A stretch of 64,000 nucleotides of DNA from Persicaria tinctoria (taxonomy: Eukaryota; Streptophyta; Magnoliopsida; Caryophyllales; Polygonaceae). Below the pieces are notes generated by a model. The model was not told the origin of the DNA, did not search any database, and saw only the letters and a program-made list of their open reading frames with translations. The translations under genes were made by a program, and so were the position numbers. Shown piece after piece: positions 34,510 to 46,269 of the stretch (the first letter of the stretch is position 1; each line of letters opens with the position of its first letter). The stretch covers positions 63,251,598-63,315,597 of the forward strand of contig JBANSL010000020.1 in NCBI GenBank assembly GCA_037127255.1, given 5' to 3'.

Positions 34510-34599
34510 TTTATCTATTTTATCTTTTTTCACACCAAAAAAAAATCTATTTTTATCTTTTTCTTTATCTGAATATATTTATTTTATCTCATGTAAAGT

Positions 34600-35196
34600 T
34601 CCCTTCTTAAATCCCTTCCTTTTTCTGACACCGAAAACTCACTTTCGACCCCTTCTTCAAACTCCACTTTCGTTCTCCCCTTTTGGTTTCTCTCGCATTG
34701 TTGCTAATTTCGTAGCTCTTTCATCTAATCCTCCCAAGTAAGTTTAATCAGCATGATCTGTTTCTGGGGTTTTGATTGCTTTGGGTTCATAGCATGATCG
34801 TATTACTACTACTGATTGATGATCGCATTGGTTTTCCGTTTTGGGAATTAGGTCAGAATTCAATTTCGTTGTTGTATTTGAGTTTGAGAATGACAGAGCG
34901 AATCATCTTTGTTTTAGTTTTGTCAAAGTTTGAGAATGGCAGATAATTTTGATTTTTTACTGAAGATTTGGTAGATTTGAACTCTTTGTTTGTGCCTGGT
35001 TTTCTGTAATTTCAGAGGTTGATCTATAATTGGACTTCTTGTTTATATATGCCTGAAATCAGCTTGTTTCAAAATTTGATCATAAGCAATATGAAATCAC
35101 TTTTTGACTGAGCAGTTCATGTGATAAATTTAACTGCTTCACACTCTTGAGTGATCATTAAACCTGTGGAGGCGTATTACTTTGGCAGAAAAAACC
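34600..35196 (+). promoter_or_regulatory. Promoter, 5' leader exon and leader intron of the downstream gene
   Basis: A pyrimidine-rich leader (about 34620-34737) ends at CCCAAGTAAGTTT, a good splice donor. An acceptor TTTGGCAG lies just before AAAAAACCATG at 35197. A roughly 450-bp leader intron is therefore likely. Confidence 0.5.
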
Positions 35197-37352
35197 ATGA
35201 ACGCATTGGACCTGGAAGCAATTGCCTGGTTTGAAGATCTGTACCAGAAATTAGAGGCTAATACAGTACCTATCTATCAGGTACCGTTTTACTTCCCGGT
35301 TTATCATTGTTGATTATGAATCTTGACAGTCACATTCGAATGAAGTGTTCTTTTTACCTCAGGACTCCATCAAATACGTCGAAAATCAGGTAGAAACGGT
35401 TGGTGCTTGTGTTGAGAAGTTCTACGCAGACCTCGTGCAGAATACGTTTCCTATGTTATCAAAAGATCTCGTGGGGCCTGAAAGCCCTCGTTCGCAATCA
35501 GTGCATTGTGCTGACAATGGGACTGTTGACAAGTCTGAATTAGATATCAATGAAAAGCATGTAACAGTTGGGGATGAGAGTTTGAGCTCGGATTCTTATC
35601 CTGGTTCTGGATTGGATGAACACATAAATGATAGAGTCTCATCTGGATCTTGCGGCTTGTGTAATTTGTGTGAACAGCTACCACACGAGTCTAATACCGT
35701 TCCTATCAATGAGGTACCTTTTTCTTCCCTGGTTTATCATTGTTGATTATGAGTCGTGACAGTCTCATTTGAATGAAATATTCTTTTTACCTCAGGACTC
35801 TATCAAACATGTTGAAAATCAGGCAGTAACTGTTGGTGCTTGTGTTGAGAAGTTCTGCGCAGACCTCGTTCAGAATGCACTTCCTCTGTTGTCAAATGAT
35901 CCTTTTGGGCCTGAAAGCCATCGTTTGCAATCGTTACATTGTGCTGATAATGGGACTGTTGACAGGTCTGAATTAGATATCAATGAAAAGCAGGTAACAG
36001 ATGGGGATGAGAGTTTGAGCTCAGATTCTTACTCTGGTTCTGAATCGGATGAATACATAGATGCTAGAGTCTCATTTGGATCTTGCGACTTGAGTCATTC
36101 GTGTGAACAACTACCACAAGAGTCTAATAACGTTCCTATCTATGAGGTACCGTTTTTCTTCCCTGGTTTGTCGTTGTTGATTATGAGTCATGACAATCTC
36201 ATTCGAATGAAATATTCTTTTTACCTCAGGACTCTATCAAATATGTTGAAAATCAGGCAGAAACTGTTGGTGCTTATGTTGAGAAGTTCTGCGCAGACCT
36301 CGTTCAGAATGCACTTCCTCTGTTGTCAAATGATCCTTTTGGGCCTGAAAGCCATCGTTTGCAATCGTTACATTGTGCTGATAATGGGACTGTTGACAAG
36401 TCTGAATTAGATATCAATGAAAAGCAGGTAACAGGTGGGGATGAGAGTTTGAGCTCAGATTCTTATTCTGGTTCTGAATTGGATGAATACATAAATTATA
36501 GAGTCTCTTCTGGATCTTGTGCCTTACCACGAGAGTCTACTGCTGAAGTGTTAACTTTATGCAATAAAGATAACTCCGAAGATCAGAGTCTTCACTCTCA
36601 AAAATTGGTGCTGAAAGCAACACCACTAGACACTGACTGTACAACTGGAGAAGGCAAATTGTGTACAGTTGATGAATGCGTTGCTAGTACCTCAACGGTT
36701 TCAAGTTCATTGAGTCCAACTGTTGGTGATGACTTTGGGAATGGCGAAGATATGTCAAGAACACCATATGGTAATCACTTTCATCGTATTTTTCTCGGGA
36801 AACTACATAACTTGTTATCTTGCTGCATCATCAAGGCTTTCTTCTAGTAGTGTGTATTTATTTTCCCTGCAAAATCATCAGCGATTCCTCTGAATTTCAT
36901 TATATTCGTCTCAATGTCAGTGACTGTCATTTGCTACCATTTGTATTTTTTTCTCAGGAATAAGTTATGAACAAGTTAGAGACGAAATTGAACAGAAGCT
37001 TGATGAGATAAAACTCGACGAATCCTGTGTGCTGGTTGACAAACATGACCATTTATCCGTATCACATCTAGATGGCAAGCAAGGATCCTACAAGGTAAAT
37101 ACCAGTTTCTCTACATTGATCACTTTTTCGACAAAGAAATCACTCCAAACCGTTTTAACTGATATTTTTTTCCTCGCCTTCTCTTAGAAGAAGATCAGGA
37201 ACATGCTCTACCCGAGAAGATGGTCAAGAAGCAAGAATCAGAAGCAGCTTAACACATGGAACGAACACACCGATACTAACGACTCACCATTGGAATCTTA
37301 TAAAACCGAGCTTCAAAGTAACTCCTTAGAATCCGGCTGGGAGTTTGTTTAG
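35197..37352 (+). CDS. Probable ATG8-interacting protein (ATI3-like) with three tandem copies of one exon
   Basis: Exons 35197-35280, 35363-35713, 35796-36146, 36230-36770, 36958-37094 and 37188-37352 join in frame to give 542 residues. Exons 2, 3 and the first part of exon 4 are clear repeats (DSIKxVENQxxTVGAxVEKF...LVQN, ...SELDINEKxVT...GDESLSSDSY), and the 82-83-bp introns between them are near copies too. The N-terminus ALDLEAIAWFEDLYQKLEA and the C-terminal SGWEFV, an acidic-flanked W-x-x-V of the ATG8-interacting-motif type at the very end, recall the dicot ATI3 family of selective-autophagy receptors. The family call is from memory of this architecture and is not certain. The middle is acidic, Ser-rich and probably disordered. 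Confidence 0.7.
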
Positions 37353-37636
37353 CATCTGTGTTTGAAGGCGAAGATCGTGCAAATACATTCCGTGCTTTTC
37401 CCCCTTTAAATAACTCAATCTTCTTGGCTTCAATAACTATTACAGTCATTGTTATGAATAATATACTCTATAGCTTACAACTAGTTTGGTACATCAGCCA
37501 ATGAACAAAAAAAAAAAAAATGCAATCTTGATTCAAGCTTGAAAACACTCATAATTACAAGATCAAATGATTCACTGTGCAAATTGGCACTAACCTCGCT
37601 TAAATTAAAGCAATTGGCTCTGAATCCATACTCCAA

Positions 37637-39750
37637 TCAAGACGAATCTGGATGAATCAAATCTCCGGGACTGAGATGGTCAAAGAAGAGGGAGGCATAC
37701 AGGATCCGATTCCAGGTATCAGGCAAACCAGGAAGGCACCAATGGCTGCAATCGGCGATCATCTTGTACTGATCTCTGGCCATTGATTGCCAGTCCTTGA
37801 ATCGATAGATGGAAGGGTGAGCGTCTCTCCTGTAGCTGGAGAGCTTGGTGATGTTCAAGTACCTCGCGCGTCCATCCATGCCCCTGATCGTGCGCTCCGC
37901 GACGTCGATCAGCGGCCGCGGGAAGAGCTGCTCGTACGATTCGTCCGGGATCGGACGGCTGGCGTTCAGGCACCACTGCTTTGACTTGTGCTCCGGCGAG
38001 ACGCTCCGGAAGAAGACCTTCGTCTTTGTGGGGTCCACGTTCGTTCGGATCCAGTGGGCCCACGTTGATAGGGCCCGCTCGTAGGCTAATTTCGTCTCCA
38101 TCTTCTTTACCTGCTCCCCTCCGTATTGGAACAGATCCCACCTGCGGGCCCCCACATTTCAATTTTACTTAACCGGTCATTATTTCTGCTTTTTAAAAAT
38201 AAATTATCCATCTAGAAGATGATCTCAAAATTAAGAAAACTTTAATTGTAAATTAAAGTCAAAAAAATATTTTTCTCATATATTTTAACCTTTTCAACTT
38301 AAGGACATCGAAACGTATTTTTTTATTATAAAAAAAGATGATGTGAAAATTAATGGAAGCCATGTATATACGTAGGTCATATATAGGAGTACCTTTAACA
38401 TTAATACTAACTTTGCAGTACTTGAAATGGTCAAAATAATTATTTACCAAAAGTAAATACTCCGTATTATGTTAGGTGAGCAACCCAGCTAATAATAAGA
38501 TACATAATGTAACGCAAATTAATTAATGCATTAATACTAGTTAGTATGTAAACACGCATGTTATAACAACTTCCACAATTATTGGCGGTCATTTATATTA
38601 TAATTTGATGTTGCTAATAGTTCATATATGCTTACGCTTTGATCTTGCCGGAGTGGGTCCACCAGTGGCCGGTGTTGAACACCATAACGTCGGCTCCCCG
38701 CCACCTCGCCGACGATGGCACCAGTTTGTCGAGCACCACCACCTTGCGGCTATTCTTGTTGGCCTGGTCTAGATTCACCAGGAAGGGTGCCCAATAGAAC
38801 TCCAGCGTGAAATTATAATCCTAAATTAACAATTAATATGCCGTCATAGTTTATAGAAAGTTATATAATTCATAATCTATCTGAGTAACACGTAAAGTTG
38901 TACCTTGGCTTTGAAGACCTTATAGGAAGAGCCGCGAGCATCGACGATGGAGCGACGTGGAGAAATGGAGGTGTATAGGAGGCAAGCCAGAGACTCCCAC
39001 ATGTTTCTGTTGAGCGAATCGCCGGCTATGATCATCCGCTTCCCTCTTAACCTCTTCATCATCTTCTTTCCATCAAACCTATATACATATCCGTCACGTC
39101 ACACAACAAGAATTAAACCTAAAGTAACCAAATAAAGTAATATATAACACGTACACAACTGTTCTAAAAACCGTCGCCTAAAATCTGCCTAACACTTTTT
39201 AAAACAATACAGTTACGCACAAGGGGATGTTGCAGTCAGTAGCCTCCCAGCCCCAGCCCTCGTAGTCGAGGTCGGGGCGTCCGTTTTGACGGCAACTCAT
39301 TTTCTCTTCAAGAAAAGGGCACTGTTCCACATGGTACCTTGGGTTCTCCACGGGCTTGTAAACCCACCTGCCTTCATACATCTTACATGACTTCCTCTTC
39401 TTGCGACGGCCACCGCGACCGCTGCTAGAATTCACCGTCGCTATAGGCACCACCGGAGTCAACGATAAGGTGGAGTTGACGATGGTAGTATCGGGAGTGG
39501 GGGAGGCGGGAGCTGGGGCGGGGGCGGAGGCGGTGGTGTTGGGGGGCCGTTGATCGGAGGAGTCAACGGGGAAGGAGCTGATGAAGGCGACGACGCCGAT
39601 GGGGGTTCTAGAAGAGTCTGAAGGGAGTTGGAAGATAGAGGCGGGGTTGTTGTTGAAGAGGAGGACGACGACGAAGAGGACGAGGAAGGTGGTAAGGGCG
39701 CAGAGCTTCCATGTCTGGTTAATGGCGGAATTGATGAAATAATATTCCAT
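37637..39750 (-). CDS. TBL: Trichome birefringence-like (TBL) polysaccharide O-acetyltransferase
   Basis: Four exons, 39750-39221, 39078-38904, 38820-38636 and 38141-37637, give 464 residues. TBL proteins add acetyl groups to xylan, mannan, pectin or xyloglucan in the Golgi. There is a membrane anchor near residues 18-35 (LTTFLVLFVVVLLF), a Pro/Ala/Thr-rich stem, the TBL domain (CKMYEGRWVYKP...CPFLEEKMSCRQNGRPD), the GDSL esterase motif (G196-D-S-L199, AGDSLNRNMWESL) and the C-terminal [15 protein letters not shown] carrying the DxxH motif. The donor of exon 1 (TT|GTGCGT) is weaker than usual; the chosen junction gives NIPLFDGKK. The ATG at 39750 is the first in frame. Confidence 0.9.
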
Positions 39751-41994
39751 CAATTGAGGAGGGTTAATAAGTTGATTTGGTGACCGGTGATGATAGGCCA
39801 ATGCTTATTTGGGGGGGGTGTTGATGGAGATGAAATATATATTTGTGGGTTGGTTTTGGTTGAGATGGAGTTGCAACTTGCAAATGCATGCCTTAAACCG
39901 GCGCCCAAGCAACTCACTTTCATTAGGTGTTTTTTAGGGGTTTATTTTAATTTTTTTGGTAAACTTTTTTAGGGGTTTATAATTTTATATATATAAATGA
40001 AATAAAAGTTTTTTATGTGTATATGATTTTTCTATCTTTAGGGTTAACTTGACCAGTACTATGTAGTTGCGTGCATGATTTGATATGATAATTGTACATT
40101 ATTTTCGATTTTATGATAAAAAAAAAAAACTATGCACATTTGTGTGTCATGATGTGAAGAAATTGATACGTATATTGCACATATATATATGGAACGGATT
40201 AATTGAAATATATTTTTTGAGAAATTTTATTTATCAAGACGTTTGTAAGCGGAATAGGAATATTGTTAGGGATTGAAGGTGATTTCATTATAATCTGATC
40301 AAAACATCTAAATGTCCTGGGAAATTAAACTAATATTTTCATATGTTAAACTCTTATTATCGACGGATAAGGTTGTACACATTTGCCACTTTGCTTGGGG
40401 TGTCGATATTTACAACGGTTTTGATCTTTTAGACCTCGTCCGTAAAAATGATGTCAGATAGAGCTCGTTCGCTCGAAATTTTTCCTAATAAAAAAAAGAA
40501 TTATGTTAGGGTTATTTATTTAAATAGAAAAATTAATGCAATAAGTAGGTAAGTAAGAGTTAATAAATGCCCAAATTAAATTACTCCGTATTGTATAAGA
40601 AAACAAGCAAAATACAATTTATCTTAATTATTAAATACACAAAATAAAATAAAACAAAACCTTAAAAAAATATGGATTATTTTGCATAATTATTTAAAAT
40701 TTCGTGCTTGTGATGTTAGTTAACAACATAATCATTTAATCCATAAATAAAATAATAAAAACTCCTAATTAATCAAGCAAGAGCTCTTTCAATAGAAATT
40801 GAACCACACTATTATTTGCACTCGAAATATATGGAAAAATATTTTTGACATCAGATTTTAAGTTAAAAATATATTTTCGATCTAAAAAATGAATGTTTGC
40901 CCGCTGGACAACCGACGTGCAAAAATAAGTAGTAGTTTAATTACTCCAATTATTTAAGGCCAATCATTTATTTTATAATGATGGTTTGCCTGATTTATTC
41001 AAGTAATCAACTTTCTTTTTTTAAACAGATAAATACAAGTTTGATTAGTACTACCATTTACTCAACTTCTTAAAATATCATGCAAAATTATATTGTAATT
41101 TTGTAATTAAATTTACCAAGTTGTCCTTCTAAATCCAATATTCCATTCGAATAAGAACACTATTAATTCTTATCAATCAGACGGAGTATTTGTTTGGCTA
41201 TCAATTTAAAAAAAAATAAAAAAATTAATCTGTCTTCAAATCCTTTATCCTTAAATTTGTCTATAATGAAAAATAATTATAAAATTATTGTCCTTCAAAT
41301 CAAATACTGTACATAGAAATATTTTTTGGGTTGTTGCAATATTATATTTACAAAAATTAGATCTGGTTTTAATTTATTTTGATAACACGTTGAGATGAAC
41401 AATTTGTCCAGTAGCGGTAGAAGCAGGTACCTATAAGATCTTTATTTTTGGATGAAAGCTACCTATAATATCTGAATATTGTTAATCCTACTACGTCTAT
41501 TAGGTTGTTTTTTCTCTTCATAGATTTCCGTTTGCCCTATTCTAACCTTTTTTTCTTATTATAAGATCACCATATTACCCATATAAATATGTTCTTGCTA
41601 AATGCTAATAAGATCTAACAAAAAACATGCAGAGCTTTTTTTTTTTTTTTTTTTTTTTGTTGAGAAACAAGTACACCTTCATCAATTAACATAAATCGTT
41701 ATACACTAATGTTTCGACACTGTTAAATTCAGGTGGGCTATATGACATGCACTATATACTAACTAAATCGAGAATATAAGACCGATAAGGTTTCATCATA
41801 AAATCAACTGACATTAAAAGGAGTCGCCCACCAACTTAAATACAATGATTAAATTTCTTATACTATCAATGTGGGATGTATTCATAGGAAAATGCGAGCC
41901 AAAGTTGGAAATAAAACTAGTTAATCATTGGTACTATAATATATTTACTTATAAAAAAACTTATCAAAAAAATCAATAAATAAAACTTATATTG
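39751..41994. other. Intergenic, AT-rich
   Basis: Promoter of the TBL gene at the left. 40430-40497 looks like another SINE-like 3' end (CTCGAAATTTTTCCTAATAAAAAAAA). A T run of about 23 lies near 41636-41658, possibly the tail of a minus-strand retroelement. No coding sequence recognised. Confidence 0.4.
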
Positions 41995-42275
41995 TACTCA
42001 CTCCGATTAGAAATATTTGATGTTTTAGGAGGTGAAATTTTATCAACAATATTTGATGTTTTAAAAGTAATAATTATATTTTTTTTTTACTTTTGCACTA
42101 ATATCAATATAAGTTGTACGAATTACTTTTTTTTTGCTTAATCAATTACATTTGTGCTTAATAAATGTGATAGGGGAGTAAAAATTATTTGATGAGGTAT
42201 TTAAAGGTGAAAATGACATTTCTTAATCTCCGTGCATATCTCCAAAACACCAAATATTTCTGATGCGATGAAGTA
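41995..42275. mobile_element. Stowaway-type MITE
   Basis: Left arm TACTCACTCCGATTAGAAAT, then ATTTGATGTTTT, mirrored at the right by AAAACACCAAATATTTCTGATGCGATGAAGTA. TA at both edges. Confidence 0.65.
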
Positions 42276-42499
42276 TTTTTTACTAGCCTTGCTCATTGGC
42301 TCATGTAATAAATATTGTATAATATTCAGCAACCAATATTAAATAGTCTTCGTTGTTTCACAATCAAATCTGATCTATAAATTATGTGACCTAGGTATAT
42401 GGCTTTGACCTACAAAGTTAACTAAAAAGAACTAAAATGTAGTAAATGATAAAAGGAAGGTAGTGCATGCATTATAAGACACGGTATTTTTATGATATA

Positions 42500-43078
42500 T
42501 TTTTTTTGATAATGAAAAAATTCGAGGACAGACAAGTCTGAATCCGATGACCGACAAGTCGGCAGACGGAAAAACCGTCTAAACAAATAAAACATAAAGA
42601 AGGTGCAAGATACAAGTAAAGAACTCAACAAAAGCGAAACTGAAAACAACCAGACCAAGACGAGATGAGGATGGTCGAAGCCAAGCACAACCCGACGGTA
42701 GCACCGCAACGGCAAATCAGGCAACCTGTGGACAGTGAAGACGAACCTCCAAGCAAACAGTCTTCCGGAGAAAGGAGACGTCGCGATACACACTGCCACG
42801 GCCCCAGCCTGTCCCGACTCCCACTGCCAGATGTCGCTCCGGTGGGTTTCGACTCCGGTGGTTCGTCGTTGGTCAGGTTGGCCTTCCCGTTTCCTCCTTC
42901 GTCGTCTCCATCGGCCGTCCCTACTAAACTCCTTGTCTTCCCTCTCCCCCCCTGAATTTGTAAATAAAGAGCGGCCATATCCGAGGTTCGAATTAGGAAC
43001 CTTCGGGTACCCGTAAGTCATGTCTTCCCTCTCCGGTTGCCTCTTTTGTCGGTGATTATGCATATATAGATGCACCCC
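42500..43078 (-). mobile_element. Short non-LTR retroelement (SINE or 5'-truncated LINE) with 18-bp target duplication
   Basis: Flanked by perfect 18-bp repeats CGGTATTTTTATGATATA at 42482-42499 and 43079-43096. On the minus strand it ends with CCGACTTGTCGG, CTCGAATTTTTTC, ATTATC and an A run (the T run at 42500-42508). Length 579 bp. A long frame on the minus strand spans much of it but shows no known domain, and I regard it as fortuitous. The 3' end is shared with several other repeats in the window. Confidence 0.85.
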
Positions 43079-43096
43079 CGGTATTTTTATGATATA

Positions 43097-44174
43097 ATTC
43101 ATTCTCAAAGTGGTTCAATTTTCTTTTTTACCGTACAAATAAAAACAACTAATAGTTTTGAAATTCATTTATTTACATTTTGTTATAAATTTCCCTTTCC
43201 CCAAATGCAGACATTAATTTTATGTATACCAAGAGGTCCAAAGACAACATTATTAGGAATTTGGAGGACAATCGTAAATTGCTTAACAGTCCGACTATTA
43301 TTGAGACACATTATTGGGCAAATATTGGGTTATAGGGCCCAAATTCATGAGATGACTGGACTCCTAAACAAAAGCCCTTTCTGTACCGAACAAAAACCAA
43401 GGACCCGCCAAACCAACTTAAAATGGCGCCAATTTCATAGTAACTTTAGTTTGACAAAATGTTTAATTGTATAAGATCTCATATTTGAAAGGGGACTAAA
43501 AGACCTTTCGAGATCAGGTACTCCTGATTCTCGATAAACTGACGCGTAAATAGAAAGAAATCACATAAACATACCGAAAAAGACAGCATGACATAAATGG
43601 TACAGAGCCTCACAAAAATGATGAATCGGCTTTGTAATTCATGAGTAAATCTTATACAAATTTTTATTTATTTAGACAACAATCAAATTGAGCTAAAAAA
43701 AAAATTATATTAACATAAAATGCATTTAGAATCCAAATATAGTACCAAAATTTACTCGTTTAACTGATGGAGATTCCATAACTTAATCCGTTTGACCCCC
43801 TTTTCCCTTTGTAATGAGTTTAAATGACTTCTTATAAAAATAAAATAAATAAAATCCAAACCCAGTATTGTATTCATGTAATTGACAAAGTAATGAATTC
43901 AAATGGGACTTTAATATATATAGTTAGGTAATTCAGTAAGTCAAGTACGTAGTCATACTCCACACACAAAATTAACAGTGTAAATTAGGTGTTTTTATAA
44001 TATAAATATTATCTCACGCTATGTAACGTACTGTGGAATCTAATTCAACTTATTTTATTCGACATCAAACCATAACAAAATTAATGATTTCTCTTGGGAT
44101 TTCACATGGTGTTGATCGAATTTTGATTCGGTGTCATGAGTTCCTCACTGTCCTGCAGCTGAGAGACGTGGCAA
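43097..44174. other. Intergenic; no gene recognised
   Basis: AT-rich with a modest open frame across 43070-43474 that matches nothing I know. No repeats with clear ends. Confidence 0.35.
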
Positions 44175-44183
44175 TTTTTCACT

Positions 44184-46192
44184 CAAAAAATTTGCAAAAC
44201 AGACATTTTTTTTAACAAATTTGCAAAATGTCCACGTTTTTGGACAAATTAACAAAATATCCCATATATATATTAATTCTCAAATTTTTTTTCCTGAGAG
44301 TTGCCCCCAATCCAATCTCTCTCTCCGCCAGATCTCGGATCTTCTCCGCCAGACGCCGGATCTTCTCGTCTCCTCGGAGAGAGCGATGGTCGGAGATCTC
44401 CTCTGAGATCGCAAGCGAGGGCTGGATCAGAGAATCCGGAGGAGGAGCCGCCATGGACGGAAGAGGAGCGAATGCGGAGAGCGAGCGAGCGAGGGAGCGA
44501 GGTCGAGTGGCCGGAGCGAGGCCGGAGCCGAGGCCAAAGCGAGCAAGCGCGAATCTAGTGCTCAGATCCGGATCTGGTCGACATCTCCAGAGGCGGTGGC
44601 GTAGGCGGACAGCGAGCGAGGGAGCGAGATCCGGAGCGAGGTCGAGTGGTCGGAGCGAGGGATCGACGGAGTCCTCGGTCTATTCAATCTTTGTACAAAG
44701 GTTGAAGAAGCAATTTGTTGTAAATTACAAAAAGTGCCCAATAAATATGAGAATTAAAACAAAATTATCTATATTTTATTATGTGATCCATATCTACTTT
44801 TTTTTTTAATTTTTACATTTGAACATAAAATTATATTTGCACAACAAATTGTTATATGTGCACAACGTAAAATTATTTTTGCACAACAAAAAGTTTTGAA
44901 ACAAAAAAAAAAAAAGCGGAAAAAAATATATTATATTTTGCACAACAAATTGTAAGAGTTGCACGACTCGTTTGTAAGAGTTGCACGACTCTGTTTTAAG
45001 AGTTGCACGACTTTGTTGTAAGAGTTGCAAGACTCTGTTGTAAGAGTTGCACGACTCTTGTTTTAAGAGTTGCACGACTTTGTTTTAAGAGTTGCACGAC
45101 TCTGTTGTAAGAGTTGAACGACTCTGTTGTAAGAGTTGCACGACTCTGTTTTAAGAGTTGCACGACTCTGTTTTAAGAGTTGCACGACAATCGAGACTTG
45201 TGAAATTATTCTCAACATGATCTTATTTTATCTTAATATAATTTCATACTTTCTCAATAAACTGTAAGCGATCCATAATCTATATATTTTTTTAATTTCT
45301 TTAACATTTTTTCGTGCAAATATAAGAGTATGTTATGCAAATATATCCGTAAGTTGTCCAAACATGACCCGAGTTTTGTTTTATTTTTATTTTTTTTATT
45401 TTTTTTTTGTCGTGCAAATATAACCGTATGTTGTGCTTGTGCAAATATAATCATATGTTGTGCAAAAATAAAAATATAGATTATGGATCACATAATAAAA
45501 TATAGATAGTTTTTTTTAATTTCCATAATTATGGGGTAAGTTTTGTAATTTAATCAAAAGTCCTTCTTCAACCTTCCTCTCTCCAGATCCAACGCTCGCA
45601 CGCCGCCGGCTCCGCCTCCGGCTCGCTCGACCTCGCTCGGATCCACGGCGCTCGCTCCGGTCGCTCGATTTCGCTCCGCCGCTCGCTCGACCTCGCTCCG
45701 ACACTCTCGCTCTTCGGCGCTCTCAATCTCCGTCTCGAATTCGACTAATTGGAACTGTAATTCGACTAATTGGAACTCGAATTCACCAAATCTCCCCACG
45801 CTGAATTGATTTGCCGAATTGCAGATCTGCGTCGCCGAATCAATTGGACATAGAATTCGAATTCAGATCTGGCCGGGGGAGGGTGCGAGGCGGAGCAAGT
45901 GAGAGCGGCGGCGAACAGGAGGAGCGCGCGACGGTGGTGAACGGGAGGAGAGGAGGAAGATGGATGGAGATGGAGGTAGATCTCGCGGGGACGTCGAAGG
46001 CTTCGCCTCCAGATCCGGCGAGAGGGAGAGCGAGAGCGCGAGGACGAGAGAGAGCGGTCGGAGAGATCGAGAGATTAGGAATTGGGGATCTGATTTAATT
46101 AGTATATATAGCGGACAATTCACTATTTTGTCCCAAAACGTGGACATTTCGCAAATTAGGTATTATTTCGTGAGTATTTTGCAAATTGCCCC
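44184..46192. mobile_element. Fold-back Mutator-like element with 9-bp target duplication
   Basis: Flanked by TTTTTCACT at 44175-44183 and 46193-46201. The termini share ATTTGCAAAA at the same offset from each end and AAATGTCCACG further in. The inverted similarity extends inward: a CAAAGGTTGAAGAAG / TAAATTACAAAA / TATTTTATTATGTGATCCAT arm near 44698-44793 is mirrored near 45478-45575. Each arm of about 600-700 bp contains a GC-rich GAGCGAGC segment. The loop holds a minisatellite. No transposase. Confidence 0.78.
44952..45189. repeat. 22-23-bp minisatellite, about 11 copies
   Basis: Degenerate tandem copies of TTGTAAGAGTTGCACGACTC, alternating TTGTAAG and TTTTAAG between units. It lies in the loop of the fold-back element. 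Confidence 0.9.
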
Positions 46193-46269
46193 TTTTTCAC
46201 TGGTGTGTGGATGTTTTTTTTTATTTTCTATACTATATTTATTTAGCACATTTTTTAAATAAAAATTAA

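Noticed and set aside
37719..38162. 147-codon minus-strand frame overlapping TBL exon 4
   Set aside because: Alternate frame of the same exon; the true frame carries the DCSHWCLPG motif.
42422..43108. 228-codon minus-strand frame
   Set aside because: Spans the short TSD-flanked retroelement and continues beyond both its ends; no domain and composition-driven.
43070..43474. 134-codon plus-strand frame
   Set aside because: No recognisable motif, overlaps the target duplication of a retroelement and looks like chance.
44228..44809. 193-codon Arg/Glu/Gly-rich frame
   Set aside because: Lies in the GC-rich arm of the fold-back element; low complexity, mirrored by an antisense-like frame in the other arm.
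44952..45189. Regularly spaced repeat that could be mistaken for a CRISPR array
   Set aside because: Units are contiguous 22-23-bp copies without unique spacers, in a plant transposon; it is a minisatellite.
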